The notes: generated by a model from the sequence alone, not told the origin. DNA of 64,000 nt from Bipolaris cookei (GCA_002286855.1 NRSV01000014.1:1-64000); one strand, 5' to 3'. Shown: positions 10,198 to 23,091, counted from the stretch's first letter. Numbers and translations are program-made.

Positions 10198-11986
10198 GGT
10201 CGCTGCTTGGGCGTCCAGCGAACGGAGATGCGGAAGTAAGCGATACGGCGCAGACGACCGCGGGTTGTCGCATGCAGCAGCGCCAGCGATACGGGTGGTG
10301 TGAATAGAGAGGCCTGGCAGCAACAAGGGAAGAAGGTCGTGTGGTCGAGAGGGGACAGCGTCGGGGTACTTGAGTGTGTGAGTGTGTGTGTGAACAGCGG
10401 ATGCGGAGAATTAGTGCGAGCAGCGAACCAGGCGGGCCAGAGGATCAGCAGTTACTAGTTATGGGGGAGAGGCGGCTGGTGGGCAGGGATTAGGACCGAT
10501 AAAAGACGTGATCAACGGGGCCAGATGGTGACTTGTGTACCCCCGGGGGTGGTGCATTGCATGAAGAAGAGGGAGAGGAAGATAGAGGGGGGGGAAAGAG
10601 CCGTCAGAATTACATACACGTCGTTGTCAACGCGGCATGCAATTGGGGTTCCCACGGGAGCGGTTCAGCAGCGCGCAATACCCTTGGCGATGATCGAACA
10701 GCAGGCTCGCACTCGGTCCTGGTGCAGGCATGCGGCGCCATTACATGAAGCAATTGCCTCGCACAAGTTGGACGCAAATGGCGCTGAGGCTCGCAGAGAC
10801 CGGTGCCTCATCTGCCGCAACGTTTGGCCTGGCTCCACGACCAAAACGAGCGGGCCGATGAGGCAGGCAGCCGGTTGACAAGAAGCCTTCTCTCCACCCC
10901 GTTTCCCCATGGCGGCTGGCGACGGGGGGCGCATGTGTGCTGTAATCTGGCGGCTAATGGTCCCAATCAGCGCAGCCATGGCGCCTCTGCCGAAACAAAA
11001 CAATCTCGCCCTCCCATCCATGGCGACGCGCGAAGCGACGTGCATGCCAGAAGCGGTGAAGGGGACAAGGGAGCACATGGCCCTGCACACCATCGTGTCC
11101 GCCTGTCGGCCAGTCGTCGAAGGGGGTGTCAGCACTTTCTCTTATCACGCAATCTTTCGGTCCTATGTAGGCTTCAGGAGTCAAGTGGTATCCAGAATGT
11201 GAGCATACTTACTGAACGAAGCGTCGACTAGGCAGAGTTTAATCGTGATTTGCGCGTGCACAGTCCAGTTGACGAGATATCACGTGACTGTCCATATCTG
11301 GCAGCCGAACCCCTCCCTGGTCAGTTGGTCCACAGCATGCATTGAGTTCTATATGCGTGCTGATACGTTCGACTCTGTCTACCGGCCTACCATACGTATG
11401 TCTGTACTTACGCACACGACTATATTGACATGCACGTATTACTGCACTCTCGACACAGTCTAGTTGCACGCCTAAACTCTAATACCCCTGTCCGAGTGCT
11501 CGCCTAGCCCGCAGCCCGCGCAACCCGCCTCTCCAGCCGTTGCCCCAAACGTTGCCCCTCCGAGCGAATCATTGTCCGTGCGTCGTCGTCAACCCCCGAT
11601 GCTTTCATGACTACAGAAAAAATAATGATGCCATCGATGGATTTCCGAAGCATGCTCAACAATTCTTTATTGCCATTTGCATCGCGACAGGGTCAAGCGA
11701 GGCCCTCTGATTAAGTCGCCGACCTGAACCATAGTCTTGGTAAGGCTGCATCGGAGCTATCCTCGTATTCTTTGCCAAATTGCCAACAAGCTCCGCTCCC
11801 CAAGTGTGGGTGGCTGCGGCAAAGCGGTTACACAGCAGATCCTCCCTTGCAGAACACAACAACGCACATCATTACCGCGCCTAATCGAGCGCTTGAAAGC
11901 ATCACCATGTTTGTGTTGTGTCACAAGGATTTGGAATATTACTCTTGTCCTGAAAAATGTAATGCGCCTCGACAAACTTGAAGCCT
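10198..11986. other. Intergenic region
   Basis: No gene could be supported. Overlapping long frames on both strands in this GC-rich stretch (for example 10665-11135 minus) have no domain and conflict with each other. It contains a GT-rich microsatellite at about 10371-10392 and the promoter of the acidic coiled-coil protein at the left. Confidence 0.55.
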
Positions 11987-12994
11987 CTACGGCCACAACT
12001 CCTCAGTCCTCCACCCAGCATTCGCCTTGTTGCTCTCATCAAACGTGTACCTGTACCTCCGCGCCTTCTCAGGATCGCTAAGATCCGTCTGCTCCACAGA
12101 ATCCGGCACAATGACAACAAGGCGAAAGTTCTTGCGTGCCACCTCGTCGTCCAAGCCATCGACCTTTGAGCCCAGCCCAAGCTTCTGATCATACGGTTTA
12201 GATGTGGGCTGCCCAGGCGGCGGATTCTTAAAAGAGCCTATAGCAGTGTAAGAGGACAGAAACAGTGGTCACATCATCAAAGGAAGCGCCTTACCCTTTA
12301 TCCCGGGACTCTGGTTCCCAAAGAACCCCCTGAGTTCCCTTTGCCAGCTGAACTCGCCCTGCCTACCCTCATCCACAACTCTCATTCTCTTCCCCAATTC
12401 GCTCTTGACAGTCCTCACACCACTGCTCTCCTCGCTCGCCTCAATGTTATCTGCAATAACATATGCCCGTCCCTTGATGCGCCATTGCGTGCCCGTATCA
12501 GCGTTCCAGTACACAGCCTCTACAGGCCCGCCGCCTCCACTTCCTTGTACTTGCTCGCTGCTCTCCGCGTGCCCCGCGCTCGATCCAAATATTTGCCCCA
12601 CCTTCTCCATGCGCACATCAGTCGTGAATGTCGGACAGTCGCTCTGGTACACGGGTGGGTTCCGCTCCGCGTCATTGTGCTTGTTCTCTGGTAGCTCAGT
12701 CCAGAAGCCGCGGTGGATGCAGTATCGCACGCGCGGCACGTACGGTGTAGGCAAGCCTTCAGGCGCTTTGTCGAGTGTCCCAAGCACGAACTCGGGCGAC
12801 TTCATCTTGGATATATGGTCGCTGAAGAGCGCTTTCCATGGTGCTAGGGGCAGCGCTGCTGCTGAAGGCGTGGTGGTGGACATGGTGCGCAAGACACGCG
12901 ACAGGCGGTGCGAAGCTGTGCGTGAAGCTATGATTGCTGATTTTTTTGAGCAAGAAGAAGCAGAGAGGTGAGTTGAAAATGTTCTAGCGGACAT
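11987..12994 (-). CDS. Pyridoxamine-5'-phosphate-oxidase-like FMN split-barrel protein (Alr4036 family)
   Basis: A likely FMN-binding oxidoreductase related to pyridoxamine 5'-phosphate oxidase; true activity is unproven. Two exons: 12994-12295 and 12237-11987, intron 57 nt, giving 316 aa. The domain begins at APWKALFSDHISKM and ends with the family's typical WRTEELWP tail supplied by exon 2. Between lie the split-barrel strands (PRVRYCIHRGFWTELP, VRMEKVGQIF, EAVYWNADTGTQWRIKGRAYVI). The chosen start adds a 37-residue Ser/Arg-rich leader that looks like a mitochondrial presequence; the next ATG (12883, good CACC context) would give a cytosolic 279-aa form. Long Ser/Gly linkers enlarge the protein compared with bacterial relatives. 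Confidence 0.8.
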
Positions 12995-13679
12995 GTTAAA
13001 GCTCAAGTGGTTGAGCAATTGATATATTTCCCGAGTGATGTCGTCATCATCTACACTCAGCAGCTATACGATCGCGCAGAGTCAATGAGGTCAGACACTG
13101 CTCTAGTGCAACCGAACTATTACATGCTGAATTATCTCAAGTGCAAAATGCCATGGAGAAATTGCCCATGTTCAGCATCGGATTGTAGCAATTGCAATGT
13201 TCAACTGTTGATAAAAACTTTATCCCTCCGCATCTACTTCCGCGCCTGCTTCCGCATCTAGTACCCCGGCAGTTTACCCCGCCCTTGCCAGCCATGTTGG
13301 ACTATGGCGCGGCCTCTCCGTAGTCCGATCAGTACGTCAATATATAACATATATTATTACTACGCTGGGCACAATGCAAGGGTATCGCGTGACACACCGT
13401 CGGCGACTTGGACGACGTCGCCTCCCCCAGTCCGGCTACCTACACTAGAATGTTTTTTGCTCAAAATGTCATGTCTATACGAGCAAATGGTAACGTGGTA
13501 CATGTGTCATTCTACTCTGGCTTGGAAAGACTATGCTATGCACAGGGCCAAGTCACTGTCAATGGACAAGCATTCTAAACACACAGGAACACAATCTATC
13601 GTCTCAAATTATTCATGGTGATAGCATTGAAAGCTATGGGTACTCTAGCAAAAGTAAGACCAGCAGTGGAACCACTGCC
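12995..13679. other. Intergenic region
   Basis: Between the start of the FMN protein gene and the 3' end of POL32. No supported coding sequence; the right part probably includes the POL32 3' UTR. Confidence 0.5.
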
Positions 13680-15394
13680 TCAAGCCTTCTTGAAAAAGCT
13701 AGCAATACTTCCCTGCCCCTTCTTACCCGCATTCTTACCCTTTGCGGAGCTTGCTGGTTTCGCCGGTACAGGCTTGGCCTTCTTCGGTACAGGCTCATCT
13801 TCAGAAAACGACTCCCAGACAGCCTCTTCTTTGGTGACTGTAACATATTAGTTGATTCTCTGGACCACACAAAGTTCACTCACCCAGATAGCCGTCCTCG
13901 TCCTTGACCTTCTTCTTCTTCATCACTCGTCTTCGGCCGCGTCTCCGACCATTCGTCACGGTGAACGTGGCCTCGCCCTCTGCTGGCTCTGGGGTATCAG
14001 CTGCGGCTGTGGCTGCCGGAGTAGTTTCAGCCTGTGATTCTGTTGCTGCTGGTGCGTCGGGCATGTCTTCGTCTGCACAAGTTAGATATGAAACAAATAC
14101 CAGCAACGCTTGACTCACCATCATCTTCCATCATCTTGCGTAATCGCTCCGCTCGCTCCTCACGAGCTTTGCGAACTGCTTCATTCTTCTCTTCATCAAT
14201 CTTGACCTCGGGCTCATCGTCTGGGTCGCCTTCGTCCTCGGACATGCCTTGCATTGGTTCTAGGCATGTTAGTCATATAATATGGACATCGGCACAAGGT
14301 CCACTCACCGTCTTCTACTGGAGTAGGTGTGGACTCCTTCGCCTTTGGTTTGGCCTTGGCAAATGACTTGAATATGTCACTGGATGCCTTATCCTTCTTC
14401 GCTCCTGACCTTGAGTCGGAGCGCTTGAACGTACTTGCGCTCGCAGAAGGTTGTGGCGTTGACCGTCCCGATGCATTTTCCTCGGTGCTTTCCTTGTCCT
14501 TTGTACCCAAAGTTGCAGTAGGTTTGCTGGTAAGCTTCTCCACGAGCTTGGATATTGGCTTTGCGGGAGCTTTTGAGGAATTGGCCGCGGCAGGAGGGGC
14601 GTATTTCGCAGTCCTTCTCTGTAGTGACGTTAGCTTGACTGTATATATCCTGCACAAGGCAAATGCTATACCTTGATGTGCTGGTTACGAATTGAGCCAT
14701 ACGTCTTCCATCGCTCCAAAGGATTCTCGTCTGCATATTGTGTCACAACTTCGTGGTTACATAAAGATAACACTCCGAAGATCTAAGATACTTAGCACCG
14801 TCTACTCTAAGTCGAAACCGAGCATACCTCGAGTGGCCCCATTTCCAAGCTGTAGATATGGGCCGATGCGCCTTCTTCCAGCCCTGCGAGAGTCTCTGGT
14901 ATAACAGTCAGCGAGTATCTACAGCGACCCTTGACACAACATACCCTCCAACTCCTCTTCCCGGACTAGCAAGACTTGAGTCTCTTTTACGCCTCTTGGT
15001 GCAGGAGTATCCTCATCATCAGAATCGCTTGCGTAATCCGAGTCTTCATCCTCCTCTTGGTCGGGCATAGAACTCATTAACGGAGAGCTGCGCATGTCGG
15101 TGTCTTCGCCTTTTTGGATTTTGGAGCCATTGCTCTGTTTGCTGTTTCGAGGCGTACCGGTGAGGAGATAGGTGGCGTGAACAGATTTCGGCTTGCGTGC
15201 ATTTTGCGTCTTGTGAAACTCAGCGAGCATCCTATCTGTGGTGAGCTGGCATTCGTCATTCGCAATGGCAGTACCAACCGTTTCGCCGTGTTGACATTGG
15301 TCTTGAGCGCTCTGCTGAGAAGTCTGTAGGTGACAGGCTTATTCTCAGCAAGGATTCTTGCCGCCAAATAATCCTTGTACTCTTCCTGGGCCAT
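13680..15394 (-). CDS. POL32: DNA polymerase delta subunit 3 (Pol32/Cdc27)
   Basis: Non-catalytic subunit of replicative DNA polymerase delta, linking the polymerase to PCNA in the nucleus. Eight exons: 15394-15279, 15231-14945, 14895-14828, 14782-14672, 14618-14309, 14259-14119, 14072-13884 and 13837-13680; introns of 45-53 nt; 459 aa with all phases consistent. The N-terminus has the Cdc27 winged-helix region (YKDYLAARILAENKPVTYRLLSR, then NVNTAKRML and HATYLLTG). A hinge follows (HIYSLEMGPLE, VVTQYADENPLERW), then a long charged tail. Near the end sits the conserved VTKEEAVWESFSED motif (about 408-421), and at the C-terminus the PCNA-binding PIP box QGSIASFF (449-456). Intron 1 uses an unusual GTTGGT donor, required to keep AKRML in frame. 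Annotators often miss such short exons. Confidence 0.93.
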
Positions 15395-15575
15395 TGTGTA
15401 AATTGTCGGCGTTGTCATAGTCGTGGTAACCACGATGAACAAAGAAGTGGAAGCGCGTCGCGGGGCTGACTCGTGCTCACGCGTCTTGCGCTCCCATCTC
15501 GACAAAACTGACTCGAGCACCAAGGCATCCATCATTGCCCACAAGTCAACCAGCATGCTTCTATCATGACCAAAA

Positions 15576-18500
15576 ATGAGTGCCACTGAAGACGAAGATC
15601 TAAAATTGCAGCGATCATCTGCTCTGTTACTCTCTGATCTTGAGAAGCTTCTCCCACGACTGCTACGAAAACGCCAGCAAGGCTCTACAGCAGGCTCTGT
15701 CCGCCACAATGTTAGGACGGCTGATATGCACAAAGCATGCAGCCTGGTATGGCTTTAACAAACTGCCCAGTAGTACTCGGGCTGACCATTCCTAGATTGA
15801 ACCCTTTCAAGAAGATCCTCAACTTCTGGACACTCACCTCAAGACTTTTATCCCGCCACTAGTCGATGCTTACTTGGAAATAATATCGACGAGCATCAAA
15901 GAGGACCCAAAAGATGGCTGTTTACCACTCTCACATGCCATATGCCGTATTTTGAATGTATTCTGCAAGGTCCGCGGTGAAAAGGTCATCAAAGGATTCT
16001 TCAACAACGAACCGCGTTACCTCGAACCAATCTTGAGGGAGCTCGAGGCCAGCAAAGATAGTACTAACGAAGGCCCTGAGGCAGCACTATCCCAGAGTGA
16101 CCGGCCATGGGTTCGCCGTTATGTACTGCTGCTGTGGCTTTCACAGTTGTTACTGGCCCCATTTCCTTTGGAGTCCATGTCTGGGCTGCAAGATTCTGCA
16201 GAAGCTTCAATTGCGCCTGGACTGCAGTTACCTGTCAAATTACCAGGGATAACCTTCCGTGTGCTCTCCATATGCATGTCACAACTTCGAGCCCCAACCA
16301 AAGAGAAAAGCGCTGCTGCAAAACTATTAGTTCGAATTTGCGTACGTCCAGATATGCAGAAAATGGGTTTACTGGACGCAATGGTCTCGTGGTCACTTTC
16401 CTTCTTCTCTGAAGTTAATGAAGAGCAGTTTGATATACACCAGTGCCTCGGTGTATTATCGTTCATATCTGGACTCCTTGCATCCGCCACGAACGAAGAA
16501 CTTGGCCCTTTTCTCGCTGCAACTTACCAATCTTGCCGAAAAGTACTGGACCAAGAGAGCCTTGCTTTCATCAAATCGTCGGCTGTGGCTCGTAAGCTAG
16601 TCGTGAAAAGCTTACGCAATACCGTCCTTCATTGTCTGCAGACAACCTCCGTCATACCTGGGCTTGATCCAACAACGATTCTGGAGGAAGTCATCGAATT
16701 CCTCCTCGAGGCACTTGCAGATGGAGATACTCCTGTTCGATATGGGGCAAGCAAGGCGCTCAGCATCATCACACTCAAACTTGACGCAGACATGGCTGAT
16801 GAGGTAGTCGAGGCAATCCTAGGATCACTCACCGAGAATGTCTACTGGCAGGGCTCTAAACGCAACTTGAGTAGTGTGAATCCACTGCGATGGCATGGAC
16901 TGACATTGACACTTTCCCAGCTCCTCTATCGTAAAGCAGTTCAAACCAACCATTTGCCTGATGTCCTTAACGCTCTTCTACTCTCTCTTGGATTCGAGCA
17001 GCGATCGCCCACTGGTGGATCGATTGGCACAAACGTACGCGATGCAGCTTGCTTTGGCATCTGGGCACTCTCGAGACGCTACGCTACTGCAGACCTCCTT
17101 GTAGTAGACACAGCATCGATACGTGCGTCGGAGCATCTCAAAGCATTGAGCGTGCCCCAAGTGCTCGCAATTGAACTGGTAGTTACTGCTTGTCTTGACC
17201 CAGCAGGTAACATAAGGAGAGGCTCATCCGCTGCTCTGCAGGAATTGATTGGCCGACACCCAAATACGATTGAGGAGGGCATACCGCTCGTACAAATGGT
17301 AGATTTCTATGCTGTCGGCCTTCGTCAGCGAGCAATGTGCGATGTGGCAATAAAGGCAGGAGACTTGAGTTCGCTTTACTGGGAGGCGCTATTCGAAGGC
17401 CTCCTCGATTGGCGAGGAACAGGATCTTTGGACTCTGAATCGCGTTTATTTGCAGCAGAAGCTGTGGGATCTTTATCGAAGGGACGCACCCTGGCTGTGG
17501 TACAAAGAATGTCGGGACAGATACGCAATACGCTTTCAGCCTTGCACCGCAGACAAGTAGAGGAGCGGCAGGGACTAGTGTCTGGGCTTGCAGCTCTTGT
17601 AGACACTGCAAGAACCTCAATGGGTAACAGTGGAAATGGGGCTTTGTATGCGTCTCTCTCGGATCTTTGGACGCTGTTGTCGAGCGAGTTGAAGCTTGAA
17701 GACAAGGCGTTTACCTCCCCAGCGCTGCGACCACAGTTCACAGCATCCTCCATATGTGCATTCATTGCAGCAATGGCTACGTTTACGACTGATTGTTCCA
17801 GTGGTATCAAGTTATCTGAGATACCCACAAAGGAAGCCTGTCGTCTCTTTGACCTGTGTCTCACTCGTCACGAACAGCCAGTCTTGGATGGAATCGCCGT
17901 CACTGCACCAGCAGTAATTCTCCTGCTCTCCAAGACACCCAATGTCGACACCATTGAGGTCGTATCGTCGTGGTTGACTAGATTGGAGAACGAAGCCTCG
18001 TACAACGGACTCAGATGCTCAGGACATGCAGTCGCGCTCGGAGCTGCATACACCAACCTAAGTAACCTTCCAGCTGACATGAAAAGAGAAGAAATACAAC
18101 ACCGCATCGTCAAGGTACTCACATTCCGATGCACTGCCGCTGTAGCCATCGAAGCTCGCACCGTGGCCTTGCGCGCACTGGGCGACCTACTCGCCAGTAA
18201 ATCCTCAGCATCGTACCATCTCGCCTCAGACGCAGAAACACAGGTAGGCCGCGCGCTGCACATCGCACTCAACGACTACACCATTACCGAACGAGGCGAC
18301 GTTGGGGCCTTGGTCCGATTAGAAGCCCTAAACACCGTCCACCTAGCCTGGACATCGGGTCTACTAACCACAAACCACGAACCATGCGGCCGCGAGATCT
18401 ACGCAGACGTCCTGCGCTTGTCGCTCGAGAAACTAGATAAAATGCGTGTCAAAGCCAGTCAAGTCCTACACCACACACTCGACCCCAGCGCACTCGACGC

Positions 18501-19328
18501 AGGCGTCTCATCCAAATCCTTCTTCCTCAACGCCCTCGCTCCACTGCAATCATCTGCCGACACCATCATCAAAGAAGCCATCTGCGTTGGCACCGTCAGC
18601 TCAGCAGGCATGGGCTCGGAATCCATAGTCCAGAACTCGCGCATGGCATTGCTCGATTTCATTGATACACTTCCTTCTTCCCCCTCCTCCACTAATGAAG
18701 GAGACCAATACACCCTCCTCGACCTATCAACCACCTTCCTCACCCTCCTAAAATCCCACCTCGACAATGACCGCATTCTGCTCCCTATCCTTGAAGTCCT
18801 GGCCTTCCTGTTCGATATGCACGTCATGCAACGCCTTACTACCACCAATTTCCCGTACGTAAACTCCTCCTTCCCCCACCCCCCCCCCCCTCCCAAAAGA
18901 AAAATCTCCTCATGCTCACCCAAACCCCACATTACTAACAAATGGCGAAAACAGCTTCCGCAGTCTTTTGTCATACACGCAAAAATCTCACTTCAAATCC
19001 TCGCACGTGCACAAGTTGCACCTGGCACTGGACATGTACCGCGGGTTAGGTAGCGTTCCCGCGACGCGCGAAGAGACGCTGAGGAAAGTGACGAGTATGC
19101 TGTTGCATCCATTTCCAAAAGTGAGTTGAGGTTTACCCTTGTGGTGTGTAGTGAAAGAGAGTGCTGATGTGAAGGGGTTAGATTCGTGTTACGGCGGCGG
19201 AGACGTTGTGGTTTTTGACGGGCGAGGAGGGGTTGAAGAGGCATGATTGGAGTTTGCCATCGAAGAGCTTGAAGCCTGCTGTGGATGGGATTAGAGCGGT
19301 GTTGATGGCGGGCGAGGGGGTGGAGTGA
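15576..19328 (+). CDS. Tubulin-folding cofactor D
   Basis: Cofactor D binds beta-tubulin and joins cofactors C and E to build the alpha/beta dimer; it is also linked to Arl2. Four exons: 15576-15746, 15796-18854, 18955-19120 and 19182-19328 (introns 49, 100 and 61 nt), giving 1180 aa, close to the usual length of about 1150-1200. Features are an armadillo/HEAT-like helical solenoid throughout, the N-terminal IEPFQEDPQLLDTHL and IPPLVDAYL segments, RPWVRRYVLLLWLSQLLLAPF, and the C-terminal cofactor D signature KSSHVHKLHLALDMYRGL then RVTAAETLW. Intron 2 is longer than its neighbours and holds a poly-C run. It is convergent with the D-amino-acid oxidase gene, with only 85 bp between stop codons. 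Homologous to S. pombe alp1 and yeast CIN1 (known family). Confidence 0.93.
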
Positions 19329-19413
19329 ATAGACGGAGGTATGGTGGTAGATGTACCGAGGGAAATATATTCGTGAACGACTGGTTGATGGTATATATTC
19401 TGTACTGTCTAGT

Positions 19414-20750
19414 CTAAAGCTTGGCCTTGGTCTTTTCATCTTGCACAACAGACAGCACCAGTTGCTCCGCTTCCCATGCACTTCCCCAACCACTCTGGTA
19501 GCCATAACCCGCATGGCCATAACTATGCACAACCCACTTGCCATCAATCACCTCCTTCTCAACCCTAGGCCCGCTAGTCCTCATGGGCCGTAGGCCGACA
19601 CCATGTCTGATAATGTCAAGTTCAGTTACCTTTCCAGTCTTTGGTGCGAGCGCAGGACACAAGTCAATGGAGCGCTGCATGATACGCTGCGCAAGGTTAG
19701 GATCAGGCTGGCTCTCCCACGAGCCATGCTGCAGACAGCCACCAAGAATGGTGCCTCCACCCACGGCTCGTTGCATAATGTAGGCAGCTTCTTCACTGCC
19801 ATCATCAGTGCCACTGACGGTCAACATGACGCCTGGCTCGTTCCTAACGAGCACAATCTGGCCTCGTCCCGGGTACACATTCGAGTCCATGACTCCGCCG
19901 AGCTTTGAAGCGAGAAGGCCGGTGCAGTTTACGATGACATCGGCATGGTCAGAAGGATGGAAGCTGGCGGCTTCGGAGATGTGGGAGAGGATGCCGCGTT
20001 TGATGATGACGCCGGCCTTTACGCATTGGCCAAGGATCCAGGGCAGGTAGACGGCCGTGTTGATGCAGACGGATGAGAATTCGGTGCCGGTGTCACAGTC
20101 TTCTGGGAGTTCGCTTTTGGGCAAGACACGGAACTAGGGGGTGTGAATATGGGATAGAGGCGTGGATCAGCAGTAGGAGAGCAACATACGTTAGGGACCA
20201 CATCCTTGAACCAGGCATCTTCCTTTGTCAGCTCCTCAAACCACTGGCCAGTAGCCGTGCCAGCATCCTTCTTCCTTCCATACACGCGCGTGTTCTGGAA
20301 GTGGAGGCCGGCCTCTGGGACTTGGCGACATATACGCTCAAGCTCCGCCCAGGTAGCCCTCTCGAACTTTTGCAGGGCGGAGCCCGGCTTGCCAACAGGA
20401 AAGTAGTTTGCCCCAGCCCACGGGGAAGCGTACTCTATATCATAGTCGCCGGGCATGTGCTTGGCCACGACGGTGATGCTCAGGCTCTTGTGCCTGGACA
20501 GCACGAGGGCGGTCGAGAGCCCGATGACTCCGGCGCTGGGGGCAGTGGTAGTGTCAGCATACTAGATACATAGAAGTACATGGGCTACTGTAACGAGCAG
20601 CCGGCCCTGCAGCTTCGGCACATGGGGGAGGCGGATCGGCACATGCAAGTTGGACGTGTTGATTGCAATGCCATGGCTGCAGGACATAGAAGATGGGTGT
20701 GGTGAGATGGGCAAAGCTTACCCCGCAACGACGACATTCTTGGTGGACAT
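19414..20750 (-). CDS. D-amino-acid oxidase, FAD-dependent, peroxisomal
   Basis: Oxidises D-amino acids to 2-oxo acids with release of ammonia and hydrogen peroxide. Three exons: 20750-20722, 20535-20190 and 20133-19414, giving 364 aa, the usual size. The first intron (186 nt) splits the Rossmann FAD motif: exon 1 ends in NVVVAG and exon 2 begins AGVIGLSTALVLS, restoring GAGVIG at about residues 10-15. Later motifs are SPWAGANYFP, VNCTGLLASKLGG, a RHGVGLRPMRTSGPR segment with the substrate-binding Arg region, and the family signature HSYGHAGYGYQSGWGSA near the C-terminus. The last residues are AKL, a type 1 peroxisomal signal variant, which fits the organelle where catalase removes the peroxide. 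Confidence 0.92.
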
Positions 20751-21801
20751 GGTAGCTCTGCCTTGTTAAGGGAGCGAGGACTGGGTGGGCTTGACGCACT
20801 CGTGATTTTGCGTGGCATCACATGGCTCCACGGGTAGGAACAGAGGCCAGCAGGCAGTGGGGATGGTGGTGGTGGAGCGTGTTGGCGGGGTCATCTGGCA
20901 GTGGTTTTTTTTGCCAGCTCGCTTATTGGTCCCGCCGGCACACGAGACAAAACGCGTGGGCACATGGGAGGGAGAGGCTTTGTTTGTGTACACATGTGCT
21001 TGGGCAGACGGCATGGGCGGTGCGAACATCAGCCTCTTGTTTCCTCCGTTGCAGTCTCTGGCGCCCCTACGCTGCACTTCTGCACTTCCTCTTCGCACAA
21101 CGCCCTCTTCGCCAGCAATTGGCGTGCTCTGCCTTTTCGCTGCCTTTTCGCTGCCCGCCTTCACCGCCCACTGCAGACGACGAAAACCAGTCGGGCCAGC
21201 CCCAGCGCAGCGGCTAGCTGGGGGGGCATCTCTGCGGTGCCTGACATCATTGCCCGAGTCCGAGGTAGTTGTTATGTATATGTACTAGACAAGACGTATG
21301 CAGGCCCGAAGATTTTTCCATGCCAGCACCGCGCAGGCCTGCTACATTTAGCTGCACCGGCCCTCTGCCAGAGCACTGCATGCTACAACACCCCAAGAAG
21401 CTGCTTGGTCTTTGTCTGGTTGGCTGCCGCCCGATTGTCGTCCCTGGCCGGGCATTGTTCTGTCTGCGCGAGCCCGCCCCGAGTCAGGCCTGCTGTCGTT
21501 CCTGAGACTTGCCAAGCGGAGCCATCCCTGCTGCCCGTGTCCCTTTACTACCAGAGCTTCACAAGTTCGCGCGCGTCACACAAGATATCATTCCTCGTCA
21601 ACCTCCCCTTGCCCTTCACCGGCCACGACCTTCACCATCCACCGTGGCGTGGCCGACCCAGTTCCTCTGCCCTGCAACTGCTCTTGCCGCTTCCCACAGA
21701 GCTCTCCTTTCATCCATGACCGCCTCACCCCGCCTGTGCCTTCTGCCCTGCAATACACCGACTTCTCCTGTCCCCCAGACATCCTTGCTGCTCCCACCAC
21801 C
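20751..21801. other. Bidirectional promoter region
   Basis: Lies between divergent starts of D-amino-acid oxidase (minus) and the OTU protease (plus). Several long frames on the plus strand have no domain and are GC- and Pro/Ser-rich, typical of non-coding DNA here. The last 300 bases are pyrimidine-rich, as in many fungal 5' leaders. Confidence 0.5.
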
Positions 21802-22916
21802 ATGGCTACCAGACGACACCGGGCCAACTCGCCTGAGTTCCCCATCCTAGACGCAAATGCCCTGTATGCCAGCAGCATCCGTGGCGATGGTGAGCATGCA
21901 CTTTAACCTTTCTCCCCCTCGCCTCACCACCACTGACTTTCCCCAAGGCAACTGCCTGTTCAACGCCCTGTCCGACCAGCTCTACGGCCACCAAGACATG
22001 CACGAGGTCCTGCGCGCCACCACCATAGAGCACATGAGGGACTGTGCAGATTTTTACCGCCAGTACATGGCCGTCAACAATGTGCGGAGGAATCCCAAAC
22101 GCAAGACGGCCGCTGCTGCCAATGCCGCCACCAAGCGTCTCGACACCACCTACTACACTGAAGAGCAGCTGCAGCAGCAGTTTGAGCATCATGTAGAGAA
22201 GATGGGTCAGCCTGGCGAGTGGGCGGACAACATGGAAGTCTCGGCCTTTGCTTCTGCTCTTAATGTCAATGTCCGCCTGTGGCAGGCTGACTACACCTAC
22301 CTCTTCTCTCCTCGCACGACCTCTGCATCCAATGCCGATACCGCTGCCGATGACAAACGCCAGACCCTCCACATTGCCTACCACGTATGTTGTAGTCTCT
22401 TGCTACCCCGCTCATCTTGTACTGATATAGTATCCATAGACTTGGGAGCACTATTCCTCTGTCCGTAATATCACCGGCCCCCACACTGGCATCCCAAATG
22501 TCAATGTAGTGCCAAAGGCCATGTCCAAAAAGCGTCCGAGCCCCAGCGTCGACGGTGACGATGACGATCAGCGCCAGCGCTCACGAAAGCGTCGCTCCCC
22601 CTTACCTCTATTCGACTCTGATTCAACCCCAGAAGGCACCGACAGCTCGTCGGATGAATCACATGGGTTTTTAGCCTCGCAACAATCGACTTTGCAGACT
22701 CCTCCACCCGAGCCACCAAGGCCAGTGAAGCTCACCATCAAACTTCGTGGACTCCGTACTTGCGATGCCTCCTCCACGGACTCATCTCGGGAACCAACCC
22801 CTGCCCCCAAAACGACACTACACACAGATCCCAGGACCGTGCCCGCAGAAGCATCACCACTCAAGAGTCCTGCAGTGTCCAAGCCCCTCACCCCCTGTTA
22901 TGACTTTATCGTGTGA
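21802..22916 (+). CDS. OTU-family deubiquitinating cysteine protease
   Basis: Likely cleaves ubiquitin from proteins. Three exons: 21802-21889, 21948-22384 and 22440-22916 (introns 58 and 55 nt), giving 333 aa. The OTU domain spans about residues 15-185. The catalytic box RGDGNCLFNAL holds Asp29 and Cys32, and intron 1 falls inside it. The catalytic His is His179 in WEHYSSVR, at the start of exon 3. The C-terminal half is disordered, rich in Ser, Pro, Asp and Lys, with an NLS-like cluster (RQRSRKRRSP). The layout resembles OTUD3-type enzymes, but linkage preference cannot be judged. All three splice junctions restore conserved OTU sequence, so the structure is firm. Confidence 0.9.
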
Positions 22917-23040
22917 AAAGAGAGAGAGAGAGAGAAAGAGGTGGTTGACTTATGACTGCTGATGATGACGACGAGACAATGATACCCTAACAGCATACGG
23001 TGGGCGCGTTATTCTTTTATGATTTGCTTTTTTTCCTTCT

Positions 23041-23091
23041 CTTCTTCTTCTTCTTCTTCTTCTTCTTCTTCTTCTTCTTCTTCTTCTTCTT
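23041..23091. repeat. (CTT)n microsatellite
   Basis: About 17 uninterrupted CTT units in the 3' flank shared by OTU and TRS85. It is non-coding. Confidence 0.9.

Noticed and set aside
10665..11231. Overlapping frames on both strands of 90-156 codons
   Set aside because: They conflict with each other, lack domains and splice sites, and follow from GC-rich DNA with few stops.
14740..14783. Later acceptor (ATATGCAG near 14733) for POL32 exon 4
   Set aside because: It breaks the frame of ENPLERWKTYG; the TTAG acceptor at 14783 with a CTAAG branch site keeps it.
20812..21719. Plus-strand frames of up to 272 codons before the OTU gene
   Set aside because: Three frames are open at once, their composition is Ser/Pro/Ala-rich, and none has a domain; treated as promoter and leader.
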